Notes: generated by a model from the sequence alone, not told the origin. Positions 23,801-63,372 are shown, counted from the first letter of the stretch. The stretch: 64,000 nucleotides of DNA from Patella vulgata (GCF_932274485.2 NC_065879.2:44502936-44566935); one strand, 5' to 3'. Numbers and translations: made by a program.

Positions 23801-25229
23801 AGTGTTTTGGCCCTTGATCACTTTTGAGGTCATGAGACGAAGAATACTGTTGATTTTCAATGATTTCCGATAATTACTGTCAAAGTTATGGCCCTTGATA
23901 ACTTTGGTAAATTTTTACGCAGTGTTTGAGGTCATGAGACTAAGAATCCTGTTGATTTTCAACGATTTCTGATAATTACTAATTACTGCCAAAGTTATGG
24001 CCCTTGTTCACTTTGAAAATTCTTGTGACGCTCTAGAGGCTAAAGTTATCATTGACTTCAAATTGATACACAGAGTTTAAGGTCTTGAGCCGAACACATA
24101 TATTGATTTTCAATGAATTTTGATAACTTGAACAGCTAAATCCATGATATTAAATGTTTCGTATACCAAGCAATAGCATGGGGCAGAACTTTATAAAAAC
24201 CAAACAAATTCAAATGATTTTCTGATAATTACTTACTGAGTTGTTACTCTTAATCAGATTTTAGTGTATTATAAATGTTTCATTACCGAAAAAAGTAAAA
24301 ATATGCGACAACGTTTGTTGAGTGCCCGGATGATTTAGCTGCTGTGGCCGTATGTTTTGTTGCCTGGCAACCTATCTTCTATTTAGGAGTTATTTTATCA
24401 TGGTTCTTTTTTTTTTCAGGAGCTTGTTTGTTATGGAGTTCTGTTATTATGGTTCTGTTTAAATTCAAAAAGTGTGGAGCTCTTGATAAACCCACGGCTC
24501 AAGATGTCAAAGTGCCATTAATTGCTGAAGAAGTAGTGCAAGCTCCTGAATCCGATGCATGTTCGGAGCATGGTGATACAGAGCATCGTGATGCAGAAAG
24601 GGAAAAGGAAAAATCTAACCTGCAGTGGTATGATGAAAATTTAATTGTGTAGGTGTTGTTTTTATCTTTTGTTTTCCTTTATTTTGTTGATTTACTTATT
24701 ATTGTTTTTTTATTGCAAAGTACAAGTAGTCAACTATAGAAAATATATTTCTTCCATGCACCAACTTATTTTAGTTTTGAGTTCTTTTGTTTACACCTAC
24801 ATATCATGTATTTTCCTTTCTTTTGTTTTTTTTTGTTTCAAGTAAAGTATTGTTGTTTTTTATTAGTGGACTGAAATAATCTGATTAAAACACAGATCCT
24901 ATTACGTTTTGGGTTTGTTTGGTTTTTTTTATTCAAAATTATGTTTTACTTATCTTCCTGCATAGATCTGAATTTTAATCAGGGGACTGAAAGCAACATT
25001 ACCCCACATTTGAAAAACTGAATTTGCTCAATTCTTTACAAACGAAAAATTAGAAAAATACTTCCTTTCCATGCGGTAGATAGATAAAGATATTTGCTTT
25101 CCCTTATCACCATATGCTGTGTCACTAGAGTATATCCAGATTAACCTATATTAGTATCATTATATCATTAGCTTTTCTAACATCCACTTCTCTTTGCTTC
25201 ACAGGGAGGCAGTGATCACCTCGGTATAA
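20588..25229 (+). CDS. Monocarboxylate transporter-like MFS protein (SLC16 type), 6 coding exons
   Basis: Joining 20588-20804, 21063-21206, 21647-22381, 22838-22888, 24420-24648 and 25205-25229 gives 1401 nt, 466 residues, with GT-AG introns in consistent phase. The protein has about twelve hydrophobic segments: TM1 begins in SWLVVLAAFFSQF, the first half ends near CGALM, a short acidic and basic loop follows, and TM12 is in ACLLWSSVIMVLF. Family marks are the GAGSW start of TM1 (a variant of the SLC16 DGGWGW motif), WGCR after TM2, and VAGRVSALSVVVGGIGAG in place of the YFxRRxLAxG motif. Length fits the family. Members carry lactate, pyruvate, aromatic amino acids or other organic acids across the plasma membrane, but the substrate here cannot be read. 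The acceptor at 20580 shows that at least one upstream non-coding exon exists. The C-terminal tail is acidic, and its end depends on whether the last intron is spliced. Confidence 0.9.
21063..21206 (+). CDS. SLC16-like exon 2
   Basis: The acceptor TTATTTCAG ends at 21062 and the donor GTAACT is at 21207, both phase 1. It encodes the end of TM2, WGCRVSVMLGG and TM3 to the start of TM4 (TYGLLTG). Confidence 0.9.
21647..22381 (+). CDS. SLC16-like exon 3 (main exon)
   Basis: The acceptor GAATTTAG ends at 21646 and the donor GTAAAT is at 22382, both phase 1. It is 735 nt and encodes TM4 to TM11, including GIGFGLACSPSIVAV, the central loop with NPDDKEVRLLPLL, and the conserved-looking LGPEYIALGNGYLS before TM11. 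Confidence 0.93.
22838..22888 (+). CDS. SLC16-like exon 4 (51 nt)
   Basis: A short exon encodes AMLVQEENEFKYAFYLAG across its junctions. The YAFYLAG motif at the start of TM12 is typical of the family. The acceptor TTTTGTAG ends at 22837 and the donor GTAAGT is at 22889. Confidence 0.88.
22979..23263 (+). mobile_element. SINE family I in transporter intron 4
   Basis: The head GGTTGGATGGTCTAGTGGTT and GTGGTTTCAAATCCC (box B-like) are present. The body has GACAAGGAGTAAGGTCATCT, CTGGGTCCTGG and GACCTAGTTTGTGTTGAGTA. The tail is CTCTCTCCTCTCTCTCTC. It is more diverged than the copy at 14168. Confidence 0.85.
23521..24376 (+). mobile_element. Pearl-like family A element in transporter intron 4, 5'-truncated
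   Basis: It begins inside the monomer array and has about four diverged monomers with GTTATGGCCCTTGATCAC. The unique 3' region contains AGCAATAGCATGGGGCAGAA. The right end is GGCCGTATGTTTTGTTGCCTGGCAACC. The element stops about 43 bp short of exon 5. Confidence 0.87.
24420..24648 (+). CDS. SLC16-like exon 5 (TM12 and cytoplasmic tail)
   Basis: The acceptor TTTTTTTTCAG ends at 24419. It encodes ACLLWSSVIMVLFKFKKCG and then an acidic tail with EEVVQAPESD and EREKEKSN. The frame continues ATTGTGTAG. If the donor GTAGGT at 24649 is not used, translation stops at 24650-24652 after NLIV. A pearl-like element ends only about 43 bp upstream of this acceptor. Confidence 0.88.
25205..25229 (+). CDS. 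SLC16-like exon 6 (C-terminal tail EAVITSV)
   Basis: A strong acceptor (CTTCTCTTTGCTTCACAG) ends at 25204. Phase matches the donor at 24649 (phase 2): the joined codon is GTG, followed by EAVITSV and TAA at 25227-25229. The last four residues, ITSV, fit a class I PDZ ligand. This exon is inferred from splice signals and frame only. Confidence 0.68.
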
Positions 25230-26952
25230 TTCAACTAATCCAATTATACAAGAGAATACACAAGATGTTTTCTTACCGTTGTCATAGAAACAGTATTCCA
25301 GCAAGATTATCACCATGATGATAACAGATTGTTAATTCTAAACCAAATATAGGCTATTAGATTATGTCACTTATCATGGAAATATTGGTTGTTGGACTCT
25401 GTTGTTGCACATAATCTTTATTATTCTACTTTATAATTTTGGTGCCAATCTCTTTTTCTAGAGGCTTTGATCTGTTTCGTTAGGTTTTTCCACAGAACAG
25501 TTTCAAGTTTCTATTCAATGTAGCCAATCAGCAGCACTCTTACCAGCTTTCTATGTTCACAATGTTTCTAGGCACAAAGTTTTGGATCAAATTTAATACA
25601 ACATTCCGAATTTTACTGTTACTTCAAAAATATGTACACTTTTTAATAATAATATTCAAGAATGTTGATAAATATTTTGGCTTAATTAACAATATGCAAT
25701 ATGTGTAGTGTCTACAAATGAAAATCTACTATCATGTAACTGCCCTTGTCAATTCCATGGATTGCTGTTGGAGGGTATGTTGTGTTGGCATCCAATACTT
25801 GTTAGAAATTGACTGGATTATCTTTATGTAGCTCGTACAATATACCGGTATTTTGAAAGTAGTTGGTAATGATAAGTTTACTACGCATGAGGTCGTGAAC
25901 CCAGAGATTAAAAATTTAATATGAAAACAATGTGTGAACTGTGAATGCTTTAGATAAGTCTAAACAATAACATGCAGTTAGCATTTACAAATTTTACCAA
26001 GAAATAAATTCTTTTTAAACATGTCATATTCAAAACAGTAGAAAATTTAAACGGTGTGTAAAATAGAACATGTTATTTAGATTTTGAAATTTTCTTCAGG
26101 AATACATGTATGTCTCTTAGTGGTCTTGAAAACAAACTTGAAGATGAAACTTCATTGGCGTGAGAAGTGATTCCTGATTTATTAGAAGGGCATGTGTTGT
26201 TATAATTATACATGTAATAAGTATTAATTTCATTAATCATTTTTCGAAAACATGTTTTAGTTTTGATATTTAACAAACAAAGAGTTACACAAGAATGTCC
26301 TAACAGGAATCCAAAGTTAAATTTTGATGCTGGAGAAAAATTTATTTACAGTTTTTCACCAGTCCAACATTACTTTTGGACTTCTGCTAGGACAGCCAAT
26401 TACTTTTGTGTAAAAAAAACTTGTATCCTAATATTCCTAGTCTGTAAAATAAACAACAGAATAGTAGATGATGACTGTACTTGAATTCACCGACTATTGT
26501 AAGCGAAACTGTATTTTAAGTTTATCTCAGTGAATTAGAAAATTCATGTTTATACATTAAATTTTATGATATTAATAATGTTTTAATTGTGGTTGATAGA
26601 TTTTAATAGAAGTACAATCATGTATGATGTAATTATTGTTGATATAAGTACTTATTACCGGTACTTTATATGACTGACATATTATCATAATATATGTTGA
26701 ATAATGGTAGTTTATGGGTAGACACAATGAAGTAAGCCTATTCACTATAACATTGTATAGTTTCAGTGACTACACCAGTTTTATAGTAGAACCTATATAT
26801 ATATATATATAATACACAGGGGATTCACTGTAACCCGGTTGAAACCATATTAATACCAGTCTTATACTGAAACTCACCTTACACAGTGAAGTGAATCATG
26901 CTATATTGAAATGGAATGAAACAGGGTTTATAGTCCTACTTTCTGCACCATC
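25230..26952. other. 3' flank of the transporter gene
   Basis: Likely 3' UTR and intergenic DNA. AAATAAA at about 26000 and AAAATAAAC at about 26447 are possible polyadenylation signals, but neither can be chosen from sequence. No further coding exon was recognised. A (TA)n tract lies near 26795-26810. Confidence 0.4.
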
Positions 26953-27150
26953 CAGGTTAATGATAGCTTCCCACTATATTGAAATCGTGGTTTTATATAA
27001 TTGTGCAGTGATCCTATTAGGTCTTATCATATATTGAGGTCAGCCGTAGCAATCTTGTTGATCGTATCGAAACGTATCCGAACATATCGGAACGTAGCAG
27101 ATGTGGACGCAATAGGGACAATCGTATCGTAATGCATCGCACGACAGTGG
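26953..27150 (+). repeat. Interspersed repeat family F, copy 2
   Basis: It shares TTCCCACTAT, GAAATCGTGGTTTTA, GTGATCCTATTAGGTCTTA and TTGATCGTATCGAAACGTAT with the copy at 5089. It ends in CGCACGACAGTGGGATCATG, whose complement resembles the left end (TTCCCACTATCACGATTCGCG), so this copy may preserve inverted ends. Confidence 0.62.
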
Positions 27151-27171
27151 GATCATGGCATAATATAGAAG

Positions 27172-27413
27172 GCCATACACTATGCAGTGTGCTACGAAGG
27201 GAAATTTTTTGTCTACACAGCGATCTACTCTTATTTGAAATTCTGTCACAGCTTCTTTAACATGCACACTGACATGTACACTGGACCATGATTTTTCGTC
27301 CCATCTGAATGACGAGATGCTGTAACTTGAATGGAACTTTCTTGACCAACACTGGGATGGAACCTGATATTTGCTAGTTAGCAAGTCAGCATCTTTTTCA
27401 TTGAGCCACCACA
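27172..27413 (-). mobile_element. SINE family II, diverged near-complete copy
   Basis: On the minus strand the head GTGGCTCAATGAAAAAGATG is followed by GTTCCATCCCAG, CATTCAGATGGGACGAAAAA, CATGTAAAGAAGC-like and CCCTTCGTAGCACACTGCAT blocks in family order. The 114-residue open frame here is a SINE shadow. Confidence 0.7.
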
Positions 27414-28187
27414 GTTTCCCATGTTATAGTGAGGTACAAATGCATGCTGTACATAATGAGAGGCTCACAATTCAAAATCAGTGACAAATTTATGAAAGGA
27501 TTTATGTGATAGAACTAGAACTAAAATCTCTGTTAAACCTATATGATGCAGTATTGATGTGCGAATTTTATTTCTGAATATAAAAAGTTGTCTCCCTTGG
27601 AAAATATGCTTTGTACGTTGCTATTGGATATTAAAATAATTGTTTTTTTGATATGTACACAAATTATATATTTATGTTATTGTATTGTTATAAAGTGAAT
27701 ATGTGATTTTTAATTATTAACTTGTATATAAACAATTCAATGTTCTTATGTCATTTTTTTATTGGATATCTTTCTTCTTCCTTTTGTATACCGGTATACA
27801 CTTAAAAACTTTTTATCTTCAAAATAATCTATTTTTTGTATATGACTGAAATTTGGGCTTGACATGACAAATTTATTTCTTGAGACTGCTGTTAAAATAA
27901 TATTTTGAATTTGAACCTTGTGTTGTAGGGTTTTTTTCTGGTTACTTACCAAACTTGTTTCTTTGTGTGTTGCATTGTTGTCCTGCACTTTATATTAATA
28001 TATTTGTAAAGAGGAACCCAGTTGAATTTCAGTTTAGGATATATTGGTGAAGACAAGGTCTATATCTGGGACAACATAAACTGTAGTATACTGTGACTGT
28101 ATGATATACAAACTACTATCACAATGTTTTACTCATAAGAGTTTTTAATATATCAGATAATCGTGCATTTTATTTAAACATACATTA

Positions 28188-28537
28188 TGCATGAGCTAAA
28201 TCTGCCTATCGCAGGTCTTTCTTTAGGCCTGAAATGTTTTATAAATTATTAACTAGACATAATCAAATCTCAATGGCATTGGATACTCAAGATTTTAACT
28301 AGATTAGAATGGTTTGCCATTTAAAAATTTAATTTAAAAATGGGAAAGCGAGGCTAAGTCTCGAATATACCAGTGCCCTGGTCACCACTATGTGCACACA
28401 TTTTGTGAAAACTACAAACAGTCAGAACTTGGCTCAGAATAAAGTAATTTGAATGAAATTTTCAATATACATTATCTATTTTTGAACTATTATAGCAAGA
28501 ATGGTCAGCTCTTTATCTAAATCTTACATAATGTATC
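28188..28537 (+). mobile_element. Long-TIR MITE family D, internally deleted copy
   Basis: The left end ATACATTATGCATGAGCTAA and CTGCCTATCGCAGGTCTTTC matches the TIR of the copy at 30025. Internal blocks CAGAATAAAGTAATTTGAAT and TTATAGCAAGAATGG also match. It ends in ATAATGTAT. At 350 bp it is less than half the length of the other copy. Confidence 0.75.
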
Positions 28538-30024
28538 TTTAATTAATAATACCCTTCATTTTGTAAAGTTTGTGTTTTTGTTAGTGTTTTGTAAATATTT
28601 GTGCCAATTAAAAAATATCAATGCAATTTTCAATTATATCTATAATATGTATTTTACTGCCTGCAGGAGGCAGGGAACTGGACCAAGGGATTATAAAACT
28701 CTTTTTGACTCAAATAAAGAATTACTTAGTAACTTCCACGATATTAATGGACTGTAGCAATTCATCTAATCTGTTAGTCAGATCAGGGGGCAGGGAGTTG
28801 CCAGTAGACATGAGCCTTTAATTTAAAGGAGGCCATTTTCCTCTGATAGAGGCAAAGAATTGGTAAAGATTTTGGATGATTCGTATAATTATTAATACAG
28901 ATAAAATATCAAAAATGTAACTGAAAACAGCTTATGTTATTTATAGCTCTACTTTTTTATTTTTGGTTACTTGCATGTATTAAACATTGATTATAAAAAT
29001 GTTGAATGAGCTGTTTGAAATGGAGCCTACATTTTCCACCTGGCCTTGGTCAATTACAAGCTCAATATGGGTCTGGTTATTGTCAAATGGAAATTATTTA
29101 TACTATTTGAAATATGGATAGCACCAGGGATCTTAATCAGCTGGTCTTTGTCTGCTTTTACTATAAACACAATTACTGGTAAGCAACTGAAATTTGAGTA
29201 AATCTTGAATTGAGTCCCCCAAAATATGTTTTATGGCCCTGGGTCCAGATTATTTTCATTTGATATTAGTAGTTATTTACCTTTGATTAAATATTGATAA
29301 TTAAATAGTGTGTATGATGACACTTAACAATATTATAATCTTCTGGTTGATGATGATGGTTGAATGACCTCTTGTACATAGATAATACTAATTTTCCCAC
29401 GATACAGTAGATGTACTAATTAATAGATTATAATGTCTGGACTTCGACACCTGAAATGTATTTATTAATATTATATCATCTGGACTTTGGTAATCACAAT
29501 CACAATAGTGATTGATAGCCACACACATGACTAAGTCATTTGACCTATCTGGACACCTATGTGGATGACTCATCAAACATCTAGGGGGAGGATCCAGGTG
29601 GTCAGGACTTCCTCTTGCTCTGTCTCAATTTGGGGGTTCCGGGATCCGAAATTGTCGGAAATAGCATTTACAGAGTCCAATTCCTCCAACTTTTCTGGGG
29701 GAGATCACCCAGACCCCTGCACCATTGGCTTTGTGCCAAAGTGAATTGTCACTACAACACTTTAATATGGAGATGTGAAATTTCTTGACCTGTCCCTGCT
29801 GAGAGTCCTTGATTTGCTCCTGCTGATACAAAAAGCATTGGCAAACTGAATATTTTTGACAGAATCGTAATATTACAACCCACAGAACAGTCTTAATTAA
29901 AACAACAAAAGCAGTAATAGATGTATTGAAAACTGTAGACAGTCTTATTCACAATTGTCAGAAGTTAAAAATATCAAAACCATTCATTACGATTAATTAG
30001 GATAAATCCACTACTATATTAAAA

Positions 30025-30907
30025 ATACATTATGCAAGAGCTAAATCTGCCTATTGCAAGTCTTTATTTCGGTTTCAGATGTTATAGAAATAATTAATTA
30101 GACCTTTATTTAGATGACAAGCTCAAAATCAACTCTGTAGACCCTTGGATGGCTTGGATACAGCTTGGATTTAAACAGTCATCCATTTAAAATTAAATCA
30201 AGAAATGGCCGACCAAGCTAACGTTTACTGTTAGTCACTGACGTCACCACCGGAAACTTGTTTTGAAAGGCCTACCAAGCGAGGGTACCATAGCCAATGA
30301 GAATGTTACTTGATAATCGAGAATATGTGGGTGGAGTTAGGAGCTATCATCTGTCAATCAAACGATCGACAATTCTCGTAGACGGTGCGGACACAGTTGA
30401 TGCCTATTTCTTGTCCAAACTTTCAACAGTGACAACTCCGTTCAGAATAAAGTAATTGGACTGAAATTTTCAATATTTTCTTTTTTTATCATCTATTTTT
30501 GAATTATTATAGCAAGAATGGCCAACTCTTTATTAAATAAAGAGCTGGCAGTTCTCACTACAATAGTTAAAAACTAGATAATGTAAAGGGAATTTGCTGA
30601 AAATTGCAGTCAAATGATCCACTCTGAACCAAGATTTTAGCGATTGAATTTTCGGCCTAGCCTCAATATCATGCTAAAGTCAGTATGATAAAAAAACATA
30701 GTCTCATTATCCATTTCATGATTAAATTATGAATGGAAGTCGAACAGAGAATCGGAACCTAATCGAATAAAGACCGAAGGCTGGCGATGACATCGAGAGC
30801 TGATTATGGTCTAGATAAGTTAATTAATGTCTAATTAATAATTTAGATAACATTTCAGGCCTAAAGAAAGACCTGCAATAGGCAGATTTAGCTCTTGTAT
30901 AATGTAT
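30025..30907 (+). mobile_element. Long-TIR MITE family D, full copy
   Basis: The left end (ATACATTATGCAAGAGCTAA, CTGCCTATTGCAAGTCTTTA) is mirrored at the right end (30830-30907), whose complement reads ATACATTATACAAGAGCTAA and CTGCCTATTGCAGGTCTTTC. Inverted similarity extends about 80 bp, through a CAGATGTTA/GAAATGTTA block and AATTAGAC. The element is 883 bp with no transposase. It resembles non-autonomous cut-and-paste elements; the superfamily is not determined. Confidence 0.85.
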
Positions 30908-31186
30908 GTTTAAACTCTTAACTAATGTATCTTTAAGCAAACTATATATAGGCCTACCTATGTATGTAACTATGTATATTTATATATATTTAATTTTGTC
31001 TTTTTCAATATACCATGTAATTATGTAAAGTAGCCTATTTGAGAAATAAATCGTAATGTAATATAATTACAGTATTTTTTTTTCTTTTATTCTATATATA
31101 GCAACTGGTAGTTCATATGATGTCCACTGAACACTAACTGGGTAATTTTCAGAGCAGGGGCTAAAAGTGTTTAGAGCCCTCTATCA

Positions 31187-31283
31187 CATGGAGAGAGAAA
31201 GAGAGGGGGGTTTAATGTCTACTCAACGCAAACTATTTCATTTGGGGACCAACATATGGTTGCGCGTAGGGGTCCAACGAGGT
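31187..31283 (-). mobile_element. SINE family I, 3' fragment
   Basis: GAGAGAGAAAGAGAGGGGGG, TTTAATGTCTACTCAACGCA, CTATTTCATTTGGGGACCAA and GCGCGTAGGGGTCC match the tail end of family I on the minus strand. Confidence 0.7.
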
Positions 31284-31559
31284 TGGGCTCTCAACAATAT
31301 AAATGGACTCTCAGATTCTTATCCTAATTACGTACATCTCAATCATATTGCTCAACCAGTCAAATATGCTATTAGTATAAAGTGGCCGAGCCCCAAAATT
31401 TCATGGTGGTGCTATTGGGCGTGGATTTAAGGGGGGACGTGTCCCCCCCTTAGAATTTTGATTGCCAGGACAGATTTTCAGGTTTATATCCACATGATGT
31501 TGAGCTTGTTTCTAGGTATCTGGAACTGAATCGGGACTTGGAACAAGAATTGCCATTCT

Positions 31560-31980
31560 TCAAGCACCAGTTTTAGGCCAAATCTATTTCACTTGTGCAC
31601 GAAGGGTTCCTCATTATGTCACCTGATGTTCCCTTCTGTCGAAGCTCTTCTCATCTCACACTGCTGAAACCTGCTAGTTCCTGCTCAGCATGCGATTCTT
31701 CAGCACTCTGCGCCGTATCAAAACTTGGCTGCGCAACTCCATGACGCAAAACCCACTGAACCACTTGTTGGCGTGTGTGGTGCATAATGACCCCCTTCAT
31801 GTCGCCAAAATATTCAAAGAGAACGTCCTGATCGTAGAACGAACGTCTTTGGACGATTCACTTAACTTCATGAACAATTTATATTTATGCAGCTTTGATG
31901 TAGGTAGTCAATTTTTCCATATTGTCATCATATTACCCCTTGTTCCAGCCTTCATCGAAATAACGCTGGTACAGCTGTAA
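31560..31980 (+). pseudogene. hAT transposase C-terminal remnant
   Basis: The frame from 31690 reads FFSTLRRIKTWLRNSMTQ followed by LNHLLACVVHND. This is the well-known C-terminal dimerisation segment of hAT transposases (SFSTLRRIKTWLRxTMxQxRLNxLxxLxxHRD). Upstream, out of frame, about 31615-31690 still resembles the preceding conserved part. Only the last fifth or so of a transposase is recognisable and its frames are disrupted, so this is an old, inactive copy. G- and C-runs at 31433-31446 and 32042-32057 with CGTGGATTT near both may mark its remaining ends, but this is weak. Confidence 0.8.
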
Positions 31981-33576
31981 ATTGTTCGTAATTATTTATT
32001 TCGTTTGGTAATGAAATGTTCCAGGTTCCAGGATTCGTCCGTCCCCCCCCCCCCCCCAAAGTTATGACAAATCCACGATCTTGGTGGTGCCGCAAGGGAT
32101 GGGTTTGGATTGGATTCGGGGAGAAAACTGGACCCCCACCTACACTACTACCTTGGTTCTTTAACGTCTGCTTCCGACTATAGTTCGACATAAGTGCCCC
32201 CCAGGCCATAATAATCATATTTCTTTCATTATATAGCCTACCGTTCTACCCAGTTCTAAAAGTGGACTATTCCCACAAGCTATAGGTCTATCACACAGAA
32301 ATTTACTCTGTGGGTCTATATTGTACTGTCGAAGTGCACATACGGATCAGGCTATTTCCCGTGGAGGGGTGTGAACTGCCATTGCCATTTAATTCAACAA
32401 ATAATTGTAAGTGAAACATTCTAGGCCCTAGTCGCATTTCTCAAAACGAGTATTATTTATTACATCAAGTGAAAGTCACTCCAGAACATAAAACAATGAT
32501 GTTCTTGAACAGCACTCCTATATAATAGAATTTGCCATGTTGATTCAAGCTATCGGAATTGTCAAATGCATGGGAAGCAACTCCCGTTTTATAATTCCTG
32601 CTTTACATCCGGGGAATTTGTAATCAGCTCATTAATTATTTACCGGAACCGTTTCAGCAAAATCTAAAGAACGTAAACAAGTGTTAGATTTACCTTGATT
32701 CCTACAGATTAAGACATTTACTTTACAAGAAAGTAAGACTAGCGTAAGTACGAAGAATAGATGTAAGTATGAGAACAGTCTTCTTAGGCTTAGTCGCAAA
32801 ATTCCCGCGAAAAAAGTGATTTTCAGGCGTTTATACCTATAGGCTATATTGATAGGTCTATCTTTGGTCAAAATAAAAATCCCACCGGTATGTAGCCTAA
32901 ATCCTAATTAAAATTATATGATCTAGATCTACCCTTCTGAACTTTAATTTTATAGGACAGAGTAATTAGCCATCGAAATAAACATTACGAATTATCAGCC
33001 TTATAGGCTCCTTGTGCCGTATTTTGTAAAAAAAAAAAAAAAAAAAAAAAGAAATTTTAAAACATCATTTTAGAGTCTAGCCTACGACCGTACCTGGACT
33101 GCTGGAGAGACCACCAAATGTAGCCAATGGCCCAATGCCAAATGTAGGCCTACAATATAGCCTACCATATCCTAGAAAGAAATCAAATTTTTCCAAAACC
33201 CCAATCTACACATCTACAATTCAAACAAAGCAGAAACAGGATGCCATAGCGCTATGGATTTCTCCTATTAGTACCGGTGTGACAGTTTGAATTGTCTCCT
33301 TCCCAGTGTGTGTTTGCTCCTGGGCACTTGTGCACATTCGAAAGTATTGTTAGCATTAACAACCAAACTATATCTACTTCCGGTGCGAGATGGTTCCTGA
33401 TCACTGATCAGTTCAGAAAAGGGAAAACGTATTTGATAAGAGTTTTGTCATTCATGTATAGCCTACTTGTTACCGTGATTAGCTGTTGTTTTAGTGATCA
33501 GTAGTTACACGATCAACAGATCTAAGTTGATTGGCTTGAAATTGATAGTTCTATCGTCCGTGATTTGTTGCCGTTG
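31981..33576. other. Gene-free stretch with homopolymer runs
   Basis: It contains a C-run at 32042-32057 and an A-run of about 22 at 33029-33050. No coding frame was recognised. Confidence 0.5.
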
Positions 33577-34705
33577 TTTTTATACGCCCACATTTCATGT
33601 GGACGTATTATGCCGTCGCCTCTGTCCGTCTGGACGTCCGTCCGTCCGTCCACAATTGTTTGTGGACTCTCTACAGGTCACAATTCTTATCCGATTTTGA
33701 CGAAACTTGAAATATAGGTTTATCCCCAAAAGATCTCGGCTGCTTTCGATATTGGCATGTATCGGATCGAAACTTCATGGATTATGGCCCCTGATTGTAC
33801 GAAAAATCACGTTTTTAGCTTGTGGACCCTATAGAGGTCACAATTTTTATCCGATTTTGTTGAAACTTGAAATGTAAGTTTATAACCCAAAGATCTCGGT
33901 TCCTTTCGATCTTCGCGCATATCAGACCGTAACTTCCTGAATTATGGCCCCTGATTGTACGAAAAATCACATTTTTAGCTTGTGGACACTATAGAGGTCA
34001 TAATTTTTATCCGATTTAAAAAAACATATTATTATATCACCGTTCCACCCTAAGGAAGTTTGAGTTCGAATTTCGTGAAAATCGGTCCAAAATTGACAGA
34101 CAAAATGGCCGCCGTTCGTTCTCAAATAGCGTAAAAATATGGTATATCAAGGTTGTGGACCCTATAGAGGTCACAATTTTTATCCGATTTTGTTGAAAAT
34201 TGTAATGTAAGTTTATAACACAAAGATCTCGGTTCCTTTCGATATTCGCGCATATCGGACTTTAACTTCCTGAATTGTGGCCCCTGATTGTACGAAAAAT
34301 CACGTTTTTAGCTTGTGGACATTATAGAGGTCATAATTTTTAGCCGATTTAAAAAAAAGTATTATTATATCACCGTTACACCCTAAGGAAGGTTGAGTTC
34401 GAATTTCGTGAACATCGGCCCAAAATTGACAGACAAAATGGCCGCCGTTCGTTCTTAAATAACGTAAAAATATGGTATATCAAGGTTGTGGACCCTATAG
34501 AGGTCACAATTTTTATCCGATTTTGTTGAAACTTGAAATGTTATTTTATTACACAAAGATCTCAGTTCCTGTTGATATTCGCGCATATTGAATTGTAATT
34601 TCCTGAATTATGGCCCTTGATAGTAGGAAAAATCACTTTCTTGTTAGCTTGTTCTCTATCCATCTCTCGAAAATGTGGGCGTATCCTGCCTGGCAGCCGC
34701 TGGTT
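33577..34705 (+). mobile_element. Pearl-like family B element, complete
   Basis: The left end is TTTTTATACGCCCACATTTC, which folds on ATGTGGACGTAT. GTCCGTCCGTCCGTCC and CACAATTGTTTGTGGACT follow. Four or more monomers of about 150-170 bp have ATCCGATTTTGTTGAAACTT, GATCTCGGTTCCTTTCGAT and GAATTATGGCCCCTGATTG. The right end is AAAATGTGGGCGTATCCTGC followed by CTGGCAGCCGCTGGTT. The ends match those of family A in design but not in monomer sequence. It lies about 530 bp upstream of the NALCN start codon. Confidence 0.87.
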
Positions 34706-35235
34706 TTGTTTTAGTGATTAGTCGTTACACTTTATTATGTTGTAATAATTAACTTTTTTGTACATTGAATATTGGCCTTTATATGAATGGGATTTCTCTG
34801 TAAAATTTAATAGTGTAGAAACCTATTTGACCGTAAGAAAATCTTAGGGGAAATCCTATCACGGGGAGTCAATGCACACCGTGTTGATAACGGTGTAAGC
34901 TGACTCCTACAACTGCGCATGCACTAAACGGTCATCACACACCAGGAACCATCTCACACTGTCACACCGGTAGCCTACTAATTTACAAGCTAGAAAAGAA
35001 TACAAAATCCTGATATTTTTTTTCAGGTTTATATATTTACATGAAGTTTTGAAATCCAGCAGAATCTTGATTTAAAATTTTCAAAAGTGAAAGATTTAAA
35101 TGATATTCAACATCATCAAAAATATAAAAATGTGTCCAGAAAGTTTAGGCCTGTTGTGAGGGTGCTTTGAGCAGCACGTTCAAACAAATTGAACGTCTGT
35201 TAAACCTATCCGTCATCATTAAGCAAAATCTAAAC

Positions 35236-63372
<28,137 letters not shown>

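Noticed and set aside
27040-27384. 114-residue minus-strand frame
   Set aside because: It lies over a repeat family F copy and an inverted SINE family II copy, with no protein resemblance.
35167-35235. Upstream extension of the NALCN frame from a TTG codon
   Set aside because: There is no ATG in it, and the ATG at 35236 aligns with the start of vertebrate NALCN.
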